DNA of 64,000 nucleotides, from positions 1 through 64,000 of the forward strand of contig NZ_ANPE02000109.1 of assembly GCF_000328305.2 (NCBI RefSeq). The letters are read 5' to 3'. Each line of letters starts with the position of its first letter. Positions within the stretch are counted from its first letter, which is position 1. Source of the DNA: Arthrobacter crystallopoietes BAB-32. Its GTDB lineage: Bacteria > Actinomycetota > Actinomycetes > Actinomycetales > Micrococcaceae. Under the pieces are notes generated by a model. The model saw only the letters and a program-made list of their open reading frames with translations, ran no database searches and was not told the DNA's origin. The translations under genes and the position numbers were made by a program. Positions 9,507 to 18,613 of this stretch are shown in pieces.

Positions 9507-11185
9507 CTACTTGGCCTCGGCGTAGGAGCCCACTACGGCGATGCTGAGGGGAAAATCGACCGGAATCCGGCCGAACATCAGGCGTATCGCTTCGGCGGCC
9601 GCCTGTTCGATCAGGGCACAGGCAACATCGGCCTGGTCCTGGCGCACATGCAGGACCACTTCGTCATGCATGAAGAACACCAGTTCCCCGACAACGGTGC
9701 CGGCCGCAGCCGAAGCCCGCAGCCGTCGTCGTACTTCCGCCAGCCAGCACAGCGCCCACTCGGCCGCCGTCGATTGGACAATAAAGTTGCGGGTGAAACG
9801 GCCCCGGCTCCGTGCCGCCGCATCGGCCCGCCGCTGTTCGTCGGCACTGGCGCTGAGCTGGACCCGCCGCCAGTTCTCGGATGGCGGCGGGCAGCTGCGG
9901 CCCAGATAGCTGCTCACGACCTGCCCCGCTTCGCCCGCGCGGGCCGCCCGTTCGACGGTGCCAATAGCCCGCGGATAGGTCTTGGCGAGCTGGGGCATCA
10001 GGCGGCCGGACTCGCCCGTCGTCGCCCCATACATGGCACCCAGCATCGCCACCTTCGCCTTGCCGCGGTCCCCGCCGAACCCGGCATCGGCAATCCCCTG
10101 GTAGAGGTCCTTTCCCTGCGCCGCCGCCGCCAGCGCCTCATCCTGGGCCAAGGCGGCGAGCACCCGCGGCTCAAGCTGGGAAGCATCGGCGACCACCAGC
10201 CGGCAGCCGTCATCAGCGCGCGCAGCATCCCTGACCTGCTGCGGAATCTGCAGCGCGCCGCCGCCGCGCGATGCCCACCGTCCGGTCACCACGCCGCCAA
10301 CCACATACTCGGTCCGAAACCGTCCCGCGCCCGCCCAGGAGTCGAGCCAGGACCAGCCGTTCGCCGACGCCAGCCGGGCCAGTTTCTTGTATTCCAGCAG
10401 CGGGCCAATGGCCGGGTGCCGCTGCCCGCGAAGCTCCCAGGACCGTGTGCTCCGGACTTCGATACCTGTCCGGTGCAGCGCCCGCAGCAGTTCCTGCGGC
10501 GAATCCGGGTTGAAGGCAGGAACGCCGAGCAGCCGGTGCAGTTCGGCGGCGAGCTCCTCCAGCTTGGCGGGCCGCCGGCCCGGACCAGGACGGGGACCGA
10601 TCAGCCGGGTCAGGATTTCTTCGTGCACGTCCCGCCGCCAGGGCAGGCCCGAATGCTCCATCTCGGCGGCCACCAGGCGCCGGCGGATTCGGCGGCGAGG
10701 AGGAGCTGGAGGCGGTCCCGGCTCGGCGATCCGGCCACTGCCGCCAGCTGGTCCTGCAATTCCTGCAGCAGGTCTTCCAGTGAAATGGCCGCGGGCTGCG
10801 CGTCGAACAGCGTGAACTGGTCCGGCGCAGGCTCCTCCGGCGCATCCGCTGGCAGGCTGGTTCCGCGCTCCCGGAGCTTGCGCACGTAAGGTGTTCCCGC
10901 GGCGTACTCGGACAGCGCGAGGATGTTTCGCGCCAGGGACAGATCGTGGCAGCGGTCCACGGAGACACCTGCCCGCAGCAGGGGCAGGTAGCGGCTGCGC
11001 GTGTTATGCCAGACCCACCGCAGCGAGGGTTTTTCCAGGGCACGGACCGCCTCGGGAAGGTCCCGGGAACTGACGACGGCGGCGGGCGCGGTGGGTGCGC
11101 CCGTTGCGTCCGCCGGCTGGAGCCGGAACCGGCCGGCGCCGCCGTCGCTGTTGCCTCGGGCTCCCGGCGCAAGAACCATGTACAC
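9507..11185 (-). pseudogene. Bifunctional 3'-5' exonuclease/DNA polymerase (PolA family), frameshifted
   Basis: The C-terminal half (from 10673 down) contains family A polymerase motifs: motif A VADASQLEPRVLA, the O-helix region with KAKVAMLGAMYG, and motif C FMHDEVVLH. The N-terminal half (11185 to about 10677, another frame) matches the degenerate exonuclease-like part (RWVWHNTRSRYLPLLRAG). The frames join at LLLAAESAGA | AAEMEHSGLPWR when one C is restored at 10676-10677 (GCCTGG to GCCCTGG). The repaired 559 residues match the shorter actinobacterial polymerases that lack the 5' nuclease domain and resemble a second PolA paralogue. I prefer the GTG at 11185 (MYMVLAPG) over the ATG at 11179. 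Function is probably a repair polymerase; whether it is intact depends on the frameshift. Confidence 0.8.
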
Positions 11186-11311
11186 ACAGGTATTCTCGCG
11201 CACGGTGCGCGGCGGCTTGTCCTCCACAGGACGCGGTTGTCCACATCGGGCCTGCCGGCTCTTTGTCCGCCGGGCAGGCAGGGACAGGCTCGTCGTATGC
11301 AGACGGAGAGT

Positions 11312-12391
11312 ATGGCAAGCCGGCAGTGGACACCCCGGTATGACGGGCCGGAGGTCCTGCTCATGACAGCAGCCGCACGGTTGCGCGATGAAGTGGCCAG
11401 GGTGGCAGCGGCAGCAGGGGTGGAAGTCCGGTTGCTCGACCTGCCGGATGCCGGACGCATTCCCGAAGGCAGCGTGGTGGTGCTGGGCAGCGATGCCGCA
11501 GCGAGGCTGCCCAGGCTGGCAGCCGAGGTGATCGTCGCGGGGTTTCCGGAGGAATCCACGCTGTTGTGGGAACAAGCCGCAGCGGTCGCAGCCCATCGGG
11601 TTGCGGTTCTTCCCGAAGCGGCCGGTTGGCTGGCCGAGTACCTCAGCCGCAGCCGGCATGGCGATGCCCGCGGCAGCGTGGTGGCCCTGCTGGGAACCAA
11701 CGGAGGAATCGGCTGTTCCACACTGGCCTGCTGGCTGGCTGCGGACGCTGCCGGGCGCGGTCTGTCCACCCTGCTGGTCGATACCGATCAACTCGGCGGC
11801 GGGCTGGAATCCGGACTGGGATGGGACCAGGTCCCCGGGCTGCGCTGGCCGGACCTCGCCGGTGTGCGCGGTTCGGTCAACCCTGCCCAGCTGCGGGCCT
11901 CGCTGCCGGCCGCCGATGGCTTCTCGCTGCTGGGCTGGGGGAGCGGACAGGGTCCCCAGGGAACGACGGATATTCCGCGGCAGGCCGTGACGGAGATCGT
12001 GGCCGCCGCGGCGGCGGGCTTCGACCTGGTCGTCGTCGATGCGGGCAGGGCCCGGGGTGAAGCCGGTAGTTGGCTCTCCGCGGCGGACCGCGCCTTGCTG
12101 ATCATGCCGGCCGGTACCCGCGGAATCGCCGCGGGGACTGCGGCCGGAGGGTTCCTGCAACCCATACCGACCAGCGCAGTTGTCCGCGGGCCCCTGCCTG
12201 CCGGGCTCGATGAGGAGCTGGCCGCAGAACACGCAGGGCTGGAACTGGCGGGATACCTCCCAGGACTGCGCGGCCTGGCAGCGGCGCAGGAGAGGGGCAG
12301 GCTGCTGGAAAAAGCCAAGCACCGCGCAGTGCGGCGCCTGATGCGGCGCCTCGGGCCCAGCCTTGCACCGTCCGGCGGACGGACGGCTTGA
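11312..12391 (+). CDS. CpaE/TadZ-like (Ssd-type) protein of the Tad pilus cluster
   Basis: This 359-residue protein has a variable N-terminal receiver-like half and a C-terminal MinD/ParA-fold half. It occupies the position of M. tuberculosis Rv3660c (Ssd) at the head of the Tad genes. In TadZ/CpaE systems this protein localises the pilus machinery. The P-loop region reads LLGTNGGIGCST: both lysines of the deviant Walker A motif (KGGxGKT) are replaced, by Asn and Cys, so nucleotide hydrolysis is doubtful. VVVDAGRARGE replaces the usual Walker B region. I chose ATG 11312, which has GGAG three bases upstream; ATG 11297 is the alternative. It is followed after three bases by tadA. Confidence 0.82.
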   Translation: MASRQWTPRYDGPEVLLMTAAARLRDEVARVAAAAGVEVRLLDLPDAGRIPEGSVVVLGSDAAARLPRLAAEVIVAGFPEESTLLWEQAAAVAAHRVAVLPEAAGWLAEYLSRSRHGDARGSVVALLGTNGGIGCSTLACWLAADAAGRGLSTLLVDTDQLGGGLESGLGWDQVPGLRWPDLAGVRGSVNPAQLRASLPAADGFSLLGWGSGQGPQGTTDIPRQAVTEIVAAAAAGFDLVVVDAGRARGEAGSWLSAADRALLIMPAGTRGIAAGTAAGGFLQPIPTSAVVRGPLPAGLDEELAAEHAGLELAGYLPGLRGLAAAQERGRLLEKAKHRAVRRLMRRLGPSLAPSGGRTA

Positions 12392-12394
12392 ACC

Positions 12395-13606
12395 ATGGGC
12401 TACCAGGCAGGACCACATGGACGCCGCGCGGCGCGGATACCGGCGGGCACACCGATGGATTTGGCAGCTTTCCGCGATGCGGTGCTGGCCGACCCGTCAC
12501 CGGTCACTGGAGCGCGCGTCGCTGCAGCGGTCCAGACGAGCGGCCAGGTCCTCGGCACAGCGGCGGTGCTTGAAGCCGTCGAGAACCTCAACGCCGACCT
12601 GCGCGGACTCGGGCCGCTGCAGAAGCTGGCCCAGGAAGGCACTGTCACGGACATCCTCGTTAACGGGCCGCAGGAGGTCTGGACGGACGGCAGCGGCGGG
12701 CTGCGGCAGACCGAGGTTGTATTCGCCAGCGATGCGGAGGTCCGCGCCTTGGCCGCGCGGCTCGTGACGGCGGGCGGGCGCCGGTTGGATGACAGCAATC
12801 CCTGCGTGGACGTGCGGCTTGAAGGCTACCGGGTCCACGCGGTGCTCCCGCCGGTCTCGACCCAGGGGACACTGCTGTCGATCAGGATCCGGCGCCCGCA
12901 GGTTTTTACGCTGGCCGAGCTGTTGGGCGATGCGCCGGAATGGCTGCCCTATCTCGAGGCCGTGGTGGCCAGCCGGCTGAACTTCCTCATCAGCGGCGCC
13001 ACCGGATCAGGAAAAACCACACTGTTGTCGGCCATGCTCGGGTTGGCGGAATCCACTGAACGCCTGGTCCTTGTCGAGGACGCGGCCGAGCTCAACCCGG
13101 AGCATCCGCATGTAGTCGGCCTGCAAAGCCGGCACAGCAACGTAGAGGGCAGCGGCACCGTGGACCTCGGGGAACTTGTCCGGCAGGCGTTGCGGATGCG
13201 GCCGGACCGGTTGATCGTGGGGGAGTGCCGCGGCGCCGAAGTGCGGGACTTCCTGGCCGCGATGAACACCGGTCATGCCGGCGCCGGCGGCACGGTCCAT
13301 GCCAACTCCGCCGCAGGTGTTCCGGCCCGCTTGGCCGCCATGGGTGCGCTCGCCGGCATGTCGCCTGAAGCGCTGGCGCTGCAGGCAGGCAACGCCTTGG
13401 ACCTGGTCATCCACCTCGAACGCTCCGAGGGCGGCCGCAGAATCGCGGAGCTGGCCCTGATCAACTGCACGTCCGGAGGAGGCTTGCAGTCTGTGCCTGC
13501 GCTGAAGGCTGTGGGCGGAACGATTCTGGAGGGTCCGGGCTGGGCAGAGCTGCAGGACCGGTTGGCGCCGTGGGGGCTCCGGCGGCCGGAAGCGGGAGCG
13601 CTGTGA
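12395..13606 (+). CDS. tadA: TadA/CpaF-type secretion ATPase
   Basis: TadA is the hexameric ATPase that powers assembly of Flp/Tad pili. The 403-residue protein has the GspE-family N-terminal domain (LGPLQKLAQEGTVTDILVNGP), Walker A GATGSGKTT at 201-209, the Asp box region VLVEDAAELNP, Walker B DRLIVGECRG at 271-280 and the His box NTGHAGAGGTVHANS at 291-305. All catalytic elements are intact. It follows the Ssd-like gene by three bases and overlaps tadB by four (GTGA), indicating translational coupling in one operon. The start may instead be ATG 12455, because the first 20 residues are not conserved. Confidence 0.92.
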   Translation: MGYQAGPHGRRAARIPAGTPMDLAAFRDAVLADPSPVTGARVAAAVQTSGQVLGTAAVLEAVENLNADLRGLGPLQKLAQEGTVTDILVNGPQEVWTDGSGGLRQTEVVFASDAEVRALAARLVTAGGRRLDDSNPCVDVRLEGYRVHAVLPPVSTQGTLLSIRIRRPQVFTLAELLGDAPEWLPYLEAVVASRLNFLISGATGSGKTTLLSAMLGLAESTERLVLVEDAAELNPEHPHVVGLQSRHSNVEGSGTVDLGELVRQALRMRPDRLIVGECRGAEVRDFLAAMNTGHAGAGGTVHANSAAGVPARLAAMGALAGMSPEALALQAGNALDLVIHLERSEGGRRIAELALINCTSGGGLQSVPALKAVGGTILEGPGWAELQDRLAPWGLRRPEAGAL

Positions 13607-14382
13607 GCGGGCTGCTGGTCTTCGGGCTTTGCCTCTGCGGCGTATTGCTGTTGCGCGGGACGGGTTCGGCATGGTTTCGACGTCCGAAGGGCCGGGCGCG
13701 CCGGGGCGGCGGCATGAGCACCAAAGCGTACGCCGAATGCGCCCACGATCTGCCTATGTTCGTCAGGCAATTGGCCGCCTTGCTGCGGGCCGGCAGCACT
13801 CCCGCGCGGATGTGGGTCGAAGCAGGCCGGATCTACGGACCTGACGAGGGCGGCTCCGGCCGCAGCCAGGCTCCCGGTACTGCTGTAGCCACCGAACCCC
13901 TGCCCCAGCCGGAGCTACCCGCATTGCTGCAGCCGGGTATACGGGCTGCAGCCCAGGCCGCAGGCTTGGGTTTGAGCGTTGCTTCGGCACTGCGCCAGGT
14001 GAGGGTGCCTGCGGGGGTTCCGGCCGAAACTGCCCGCTTGGTATCCCGTTTGTGGCACGACCTCGGCTCCTGCTGGGAAGCCGCGGAACAGACCGGGGCG
14101 CCGCTGGCCGTGCTGCTGGACAACTATGCACACCACCTGCAGCACCAGCTGGACGCGGCAGCTGCACGCCGGACGGCTCTGGCCGGGCCACGCGCAACCA
14201 CAACGCTGTTGGGATGGCTGCCCTTGCTCGGGCTCGGGCTGGGCATCGCGATGGGCGCGGACCCGTTGGGCATCCTCCTCGGGACGCCGTCAGGGTTGCT
14301 GATCCTCGGCGCCGGCCTGGCTTTGCTGGCAGCCGGCCGGAAATGGTCGCTTCGGCTGGTCAACACTGCGGCCAAGGAGTAG
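13603..14382 (+). CDS. tadB: TadB-like inner-membrane platform protein
   Basis: This 259-residue protein has an N-terminal membrane segment (LLVFGLCLCGVLLL), a GspF/T2SSF-type helical domain in the middle (LPMFVRQLAALLRAGSTP... LVSRLWHDLGSCWEAAEQTGAPLA) and two C-terminal membrane segments after residue 200. The family forms the platform of the Tad machine with TadC. The GTG start at 13603 overlaps the tadA stop and has GGGAG upstream. TadC follows after four bases. The T2SSF assignment is supported by the layout and helix pattern; paralogy with the next gene makes the B/C labels conventional. Confidence 0.82.
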   Translation: MSGLLVFGLCLCGVLLLRGTGSAWFRRPKGRARRGGGMSTKAYAECAHDLPMFVRQLAALLRAGSTPARMWVEAGRIYGPDEGGSGRSQAPGTAVATEPLPQPELPALLQPGIRAAAQAAGLGLSVASALRQVRVPAGVPAETARLVSRLWHDLGSCWEAAEQTGAPLAVLLDNYAHHLQHQLDAAAARRTALAGPRATTTLLGWLPLLGLGLGIAMGADPLGILLGTPSGLLILGAGLALLAAGRKWSLRLVNTAAKE

Positions 14383-14386
14383 GGAC

Positions 14387-14971
14387 ATGGTTGCTGCTCT
14401 GCTGGTAGCACTGCTGGCGCTGGCCGGATTCCTGCTGCTGGCTCCGCCAAGGTTGCGCGGGCTCGGCCGCGAAGGCACCGGAACCGGACGGATGGCGCGA
14501 CCACTCCGCCCATCGAACGGACCAGGAAACGGGGCAGCGGACCGGCTGCCTGACGCTGCCCTCATGCTGGACCTGCTGGGCGCGATGTTCCGCGCGGGCA
14601 CCTCGCTGCCGGTCGCCGTACGGACTCTTGCCAGGGTGGCCGAGGGAGAGAGCAGCCTGAGACTGGAAAAAGTGGCAGCGGCGCTGCAACTGGGAACCGA
14701 ATGGAGCAGCGCATGGGCGCTGGCCGGGGACGACGAAAACCTGGCCGGTATCCGCGAAGCGTTGAAGTTCGGTGCGGCGACCGGTGCCCCATCGGCCGAC
14801 ATCCTTCACGCGCAGGCCGAGCAGCTCCGGCGCCGGCGGAAACAGGAAGCCGAACGCCGGGCGGCCGCTTTGGGCACCAAACTGGTCCTGCCCCTGGGCC
14901 TGTGTGCGCTGCCGTCCTTTGTCTGTCTGGGCATTGTTCCCGTCCTGATCTCGCTGCTGCCGCAGCTCTGA
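14387..14971 (+). CDS. tadC: TadC-like type II secretion F-domain protein
   Basis: This 194-residue protein repeats the T2SSF plan of its upstream neighbour: an N-terminal membrane helix (ALLVALLALAGFLLLA), a cytoplasmic helical bundle (AALMLDLLGAMFRAGTSLPVAVRTLA) and a C-terminal hydrophobic hairpin (LVLPLGLCALPSFVCLGIVPVLISLL). It is short for the family, as the corresponding mycobacterial protein also is. The start ATG follows GTAGGGAC. Together with the previous gene it would form the inner-membrane core of the Tad apparatus. Confidence 0.8.
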   Translation: MVAALLVALLALAGFLLLAPPRLRGLGREGTGTGRMARPLRPSNGPGNGAADRLPDAALMLDLLGAMFRAGTSLPVAVRTLARVAEGESSLRLEKVAAALQLGTEWSSAWALAGDDENLAGIREALKFGAATGAPSADILHAQAEQLRRRRKQEAERRAAALGTKLVLPLGLCALPSFVCLGIVPVLISLLPQL

Positions 14972-15105
14972 TGGGCGCAAGTCATCCTTCACAGCGCGTC
15001 CGGCGTGCCGGTTGTCCACGTACAACAACACGTGGCTGCCGGCGAAGCCTCCCGCCGGGAAAGCTCGTAAGTACCGCAACACCGCGGCAATCCACAGGAG
15101 GAAAA

Positions 15106-15393
15106 ATGTCATCATCGTCATCGTCCCTGGCGGCCCGCTCCATCATCGAAGCCGAGCCCGGCGAAGCGCGGCAGGAGGCCGAAGTGATCGAGTTCCCGAC
15201 CGACCGAAACTCGGAAGGCAGCCGCCGCTGGCGCGATCTTGTTGGTTCCGAGGCCGGAATGGCAACTGCCGAATATGCCATCGCCACGCTGGCTGCAGTG
15301 GCCTTTGCCGGACTGCTCGTGCTGATCCTGCGCAGCGGCGAAGTGAGGGGTCTGCTGATGAACCTCGTCGAGTTGGCCCTGACAGCAGTGTGA
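15106..15393 (+). CDS. DUF4244 protein, probable Flp-type prepilin
   Basis: This 95-residue protein is the likely pilus subunit. A hydrophilic leader of about 50 residues ends in SEAG|MATAEYAIATLAAVAFAGLLVLIL, the class III prepilin pattern: Gly51 before the cut, Glu at +5 (Glu56) and Tyr at +6 (Tyr57), followed by a 20-residue hydrophobic helix. The TadV/CpaA-type peptidase needed for cleavage is not in the window. ATG 15106 has a perfect AGGAGG site five bases upstream, the strongest in the cluster, consistent with a highly expressed structural subunit. A 134-base gap separates it from tadC. DUF4244 membership is from recognition of the sequence. Confidence 0.85.
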   Translation: MSSSSSSLAARSIIEAEPGEARQEAEVIEFPTDRNSEGSRRWRDLVGSEAGMATAEYAIATLAAVAFAGLLVLILRSGEVRGLLMNLVELALTAV

Positions 15394-15836
15394 CTCGCAT
15401 GATCCGGCCATCAACCCGTCTGGTGCCTCGTAGCTGGTTCCGCGTCGCTGCGCACACCGGACCATGTGCAGAAGAGGATAGCGATCGTGGGTCGGTCACG
15501 GCCGAGACCGCCATCGTCCTGCCGGCCGTTGTCGCGGTCCTGGCCATGCTGCTGGCGGGTGCGACGGCCGGATCGACACAGCTTCAGCTCGAGAAGGCGG
15601 CGCAGACTGCAGCCCGCCAGCTTGCCCGCGGTGAGACCGGCGCGGAAGCGGCCATGGCCGTGCGCCGGATCGCCGGCAGCAGGGCGGCGCTGGCCTCCGG
15701 CAACCAAGGCGGCTGGGTCACGGTCAGGGTCAGCGCGGCGGTGCCTGGACCGTGGGCCGGCGCCGCCGGCTGGACATTGACCGCGGAGGCATCGGCGCCG
15801 GCGGAACCGCATGCCGGCATCGGGACTGCCCGATGA
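15390..15836 (+). CDS. TadE-like pseudopilin
   Basis: This 148-residue protein carries the TadE signature DRGSVTAETAIVLPAVVAVLAMLL near residues 32-55, with Gly34 before the predicted cut and Glu39 at +5. Its C-terminal region is extracytoplasmic. TadE-type minor pseudopilins are thought to prime pilus assembly. It corresponds in position to Rv3655c of M. tuberculosis. The GTG at 15390 overlaps the pilin stop by four bases; ATG 15399 is an alternative. The next gene overlaps by ATGA. Confidence 0.82.
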   Translation: MTRMIRPSTRLVPRSWFRVAAHTGPCAEEDSDRGSVTAETAIVLPAVVAVLAMLLAGATAGSTQLQLEKAAQTAARQLARGETGAEAAMAVRRIAGSRAALASGNQGGWVTVRVSAAVPGPWAGAAGWTLTAEASAPAEPHAGIGTAR

Positions 15837-16240
15837 CCTCGCGGCCGGCCCGGTTCGCACGGGACCGCGGTGCCGGCACGGTGCTCGCAGCCGGGGTGGC
15901 CCTGATGCTGTGCATCCTGCTGGCAGCGATAGCCCTGGCGGTGCAGGCAAGCGCAGCATCATCGCGTGCGGCCAAGGCAGCGGACCTGGCCGCACTGGCC
16001 GCGGCTGATGCCGCATGGGGCCTGATTGATGGAGAACCGTGCTTGCTTGCGGCCGACGTCGCCCGCAAGCACGGAGCATCGCTGCTGGAGTGCCGCAGAA
16101 CGGGCCCAGCGGGGCACGTCGTCGATATCGACGTCAGTGTGCCGCTGCAGGTGTTCGGCTGGCTCGATCCACCATGGCAGGCGGCCAAGGGCGTGAGCAG
16201 GGCCGGGCCGCCGGGTCCTCTTCCGCAGCCTGTCAGATGA
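15833..16240 (+). CDS. Rv3654c-type TadE-like protein
   Basis: This 135-residue protein belongs to the TadE-like family described from the helicase/secretion neighbourhood (Rv3654c type). Residues 10-45 read RDRGAGTVLAAGVALMLCILLAAIALAVQA, a single membrane helix preceded by a Gly-rich prepilin-like site that lacks the Glu +5, as is usual for this subgroup. The rest contains two cysteines in an extracytoplasmic region. It overlaps the TadE-like gene by ATGA and overlaps the convergent helicase by eight bases at its 3' end. Confidence 0.8.
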   Translation: MTSRPARFARDRGAGTVLAAGVALMLCILLAAIALAVQASAASSRAAKAADLAALAAADAAWGLIDGEPCLLAADVARKHGASLLECRRTGPAGHVVDIDVSVPLQVFGWLDPPWQAAKGVSRAGPPGPLPQPVR

Positions 16241-18575
16241 CCGGCTCTTGGACGGGGACGGCGGCGGCTTGCAGCAGTGCGTCGAGCAGGATGACGGCTC
16301 CGGCTTTGTCCAACGGGTTGTTCTTGTTGCCGCACTTGGGCGACTGGACGCACGAGGGACAGCCGGAGTCGCATTCGCAGGCCTGGATGGCATCGCGGGT
16401 GGCTGAGAGCCAGATCCGTGCAGCCTCAAAGCCCCGCTCGGCGAAGCCTGCTCCGCCCGGATGGCCGTCGTAGACGAAGATGGTGGGCTTGCCGGTGTCA
16501 GCATGCAGCGCCGTCGAGACCCCGCCGATATCCCAGCGGTCGCTGGAAGCCACGAGGGGCAGCAGTCCGATACCGGCATGCTCGGCAGCGTGCAGGGAGC
16601 CCGGGATCCGGGCAGCGGTCAGCCCGGCCGCCGTCAGATCCTGCTCCCCGACGGTAAACCAGACGGCTTTGGTGAACAGTTCGCGGGCCGGCAGATCCAG
16701 AGGCTCCTCGCCCATGATCTCGTTGGATATGAAGGCCTTGCGCTGGAAGGACACGACTTTGGTGGTGACTTTGACATCTCCGAAACTGGCTCGGACGGTG
16801 CCCCAATCGGCGCTGCGGTGTTCCTCGAGCACCTCGATCTGGGTGACATCGCGGGCCTGCGTGTAGTAGTCCGGGTTGGACCTGGTCACCATGGCGCAAT
16901 GGTCTTGTTCGTTGAGTTCGTCCACGACGTAGGTGGTGCCTTGATGCACGTAGACGGCGCCGGTGTGCGCCTGGTAATGCGACTGCGGGGAGTCCATGGT
17001 GCCGAGCAGGGTGCCCGATTCCGACTCGACAATATTGATGGGGCCGCCCCCATCGGCACGCAGGTTGACCATGGCGGCTGCGCTTTCCGCGTGCGTCCAG
17101 AACCAGCCGGCCGGACGCCGGCGCAGGTAGCCATCGGCTGTCAGCTCGTCCACGAGTTGGGCAGAAGCCGGGCCGAACAGTTCCAGATCGGCGGCTTCCA
17201 GCGGCAGCTCCTGCGCGGCGGCGCACAGGTGGGGGCCCAGGACGTAAGGGTTGGACGGGTCGAAGACGGTGGCTTCGACGGACACATCGAAGACCGTCTC
17301 GGGATGGTGGACCAGGTAGGTATCGAGCGGATCGTCGCTGGCGACAAAGGCGGCAACGGCATCCTGTCCGGCCCTTCCGGCCCTGCCGATCTGCTGGTAC
17401 AGCGACGCCTTGGTGCCCGGCCAGCCTGCGACGAGGACTGCATCCAGCCCGGAAATGTCGATACCCAGTTCCAAGGCCGACGTGCTGGAAACACCCAGCA
17501 GCTGCCCGGAGCGCAGCTTTGCCTCCAGTTCCCGCCGTTCCTCGGGCAGGTAACCGGAGCGGTAGGCCGCGATCCGTCCTGGCAGCGAGGGATGGACGTC
17601 CTCCAGCAACCGCTTGGTGATGCTGGAGATGGTTTCCGCCCCGCGCCGGGATTTGATGAACGCAATGGTGCGCACGCGCGCGGAGACGAGGTTGGCCAGC
17701 AGATCCGCAGTCTCGGCTACGACCGTTCGGCGTTCGCGGGCACCGTTTTCCCCCTTGAGGTCGGTGAGCTGCGGCTCCCAGAAGGCGATGGTGGTGCTGC
17801 CGTGCGGCGAACAGTCCTCCGTCACACTGGTCACGGGTGCACCGATCAGCCGGCCGAAGGAGACCTCCGGCTCGCCGGCCGTGGCCGAGGCGCCGATGAA
17901 GACCGGGTCGGCACCATAGCTGGAGCAAATGCGCCGCAGGCGGCGGAGCAGGTTCGCCACATGGGAGCCAAAGACACCGCGGTAGCTGTGCGCTTCATCG
18001 ACAATGACGAACCTCAGGCGGCGGAAGTACCGCGCCCACCAGGCATGGTTGGGCAGGATGCCGTAGTGGAGCATGTCCGGGTTGGCCAGGACAAGGTTGG
18101 CATGGTCCCGGATCCAGCGGCGGGCCCCCGGGTCCGTATCGCCGTCGTACGTTTCGGCCCGGACGGTTGGAAGCTGCAGCGACTTGACCGCCGCCAGTTG
18201 GTCGGCGGCCAGCGCCTTTGTCGGCGCCAGGTAGAGTGCCGTGGCGCCCGTCGGTTCAAGCCGCACCTGGTCGTCCAGCGCTGTCCGGTGGATCGCATCC
18301 AGCGTGGGCAGCTGATAGGCCAGCGACTTGCCGGAGGCCGTGCCTGTCGCGATGATCGTATGCTGCCCGGCATGGGCGCTGGAGGCAGCCTGGACCTGAT
18401 GGCGCCATGGTTCTACTACGCCTAGGCCGGCGTAGGCAGAGACGACGTCAGGGTGGGCCCAATCGGGCCACGGCTCATGAATGGCGTCGCGTGCCGGCAG
18501 TTCGCGCACATGCAGGAGCTGCTCCGGATCGGGGCCGGAGCCCAGCAACGGGATCAACGAGTCATGCAGTGCCAC
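16233..18575 (-). CDS. DEAD/DEAH-box helicase with C-terminal Cys cluster (Tad-neighbourhood type)
   Basis: This 780-residue superfamily 2 helicase has motif I IATGTASGKS near residue 80, motif II VDEAHSYRG near 197, and motif VI QQIGRAGRAGQ. A C-terminal DUF1998-like region contains C-X-C-X3-C-X2-C-X5-C near residues 733-748, probably a metal site. This is the helicase that gives the 'helicase/secretion neighbourhood' its name and matches Rv3649 in mycobacteria; related Hrq1/MrfA proteins act in DNA repair. Why it is kept beside pilus genes is unknown. The start is a GTG at 18575 that I could not tie to a clear ribosome-binding site. Confidence 0.9.
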   Translation of the reverse strand: MALHDSLIPLLGSGPDPEQLLHVRELPARDAIHEPWPDWAHPDVVSAYAGLGVVEPWRHQVQAASSAHAGQHTIIATGTASGKSLAYQLPTLDAIHRTALDDQVRLEPTGATALYLAPTKALAADQLAAVKSLQLPTVRAETYDGDTDPGARRWIRDHANLVLANPDMLHYGILPNHAWWARYFRRLRFVIVDEAHSYRGVFGSHVANLLRRLRRICSSYGADPVFIGASATAGEPEVSFGRLIGAPVTSVTEDCSPHGSTTIAFWEPQLTDLKGENGARERRTVVAETADLLANLVSARVRTIAFIKSRRGAETISSITKRLLEDVHPSLPGRIAAYRSGYLPEERRELEAKLRSGQLLGVSSTSALELGIDISGLDAVLVAGWPGTKASLYQQIGRAGRAGQDAVAAFVASDDPLDTYLVHHPETVFDVSVEATVFDPSNPYVLGPHLCAAAQELPLEAADLELFGPASAQLVDELTADGYLRRRPAGWFWTHAESAAAMVNLRADGGGPINIVESESGTLLGTMDSPQSHYQAHTGAVYVHQGTTYVVDELNEQDHCAMVTRSNPDYYTQARDVTQIEVLEEHRSADWGTVRASFGDVKVTTKVVSFQRKAFISNEIMGEEPLDLPARELFTKAVWFTVGEQDLTAAGLTAARIPGSLHAAEHAGIGLLPLVASSDRWDIGGVSTALHADTGKPTIFVYDGHPGGAGFAERGFEAARIWLSATRDAIQACECDSGCPSCVQSPKCGNKNNPLDKAGAVILLDALLQAAAVPVQEPVI

Positions 18576-18613
18576 CAGAGCATTGTTTCATCCCTGCGGC
18601 CGGCTGAAGGTTC

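Noticed and set aside
16233-18575. Helicase as part of a defence island with the neighbouring genes
   Set aside because: The neighbours are pilus and tRNA-modification genes and the cluster is conserved core genome; no nuclease, methylase or toxin partner is present.
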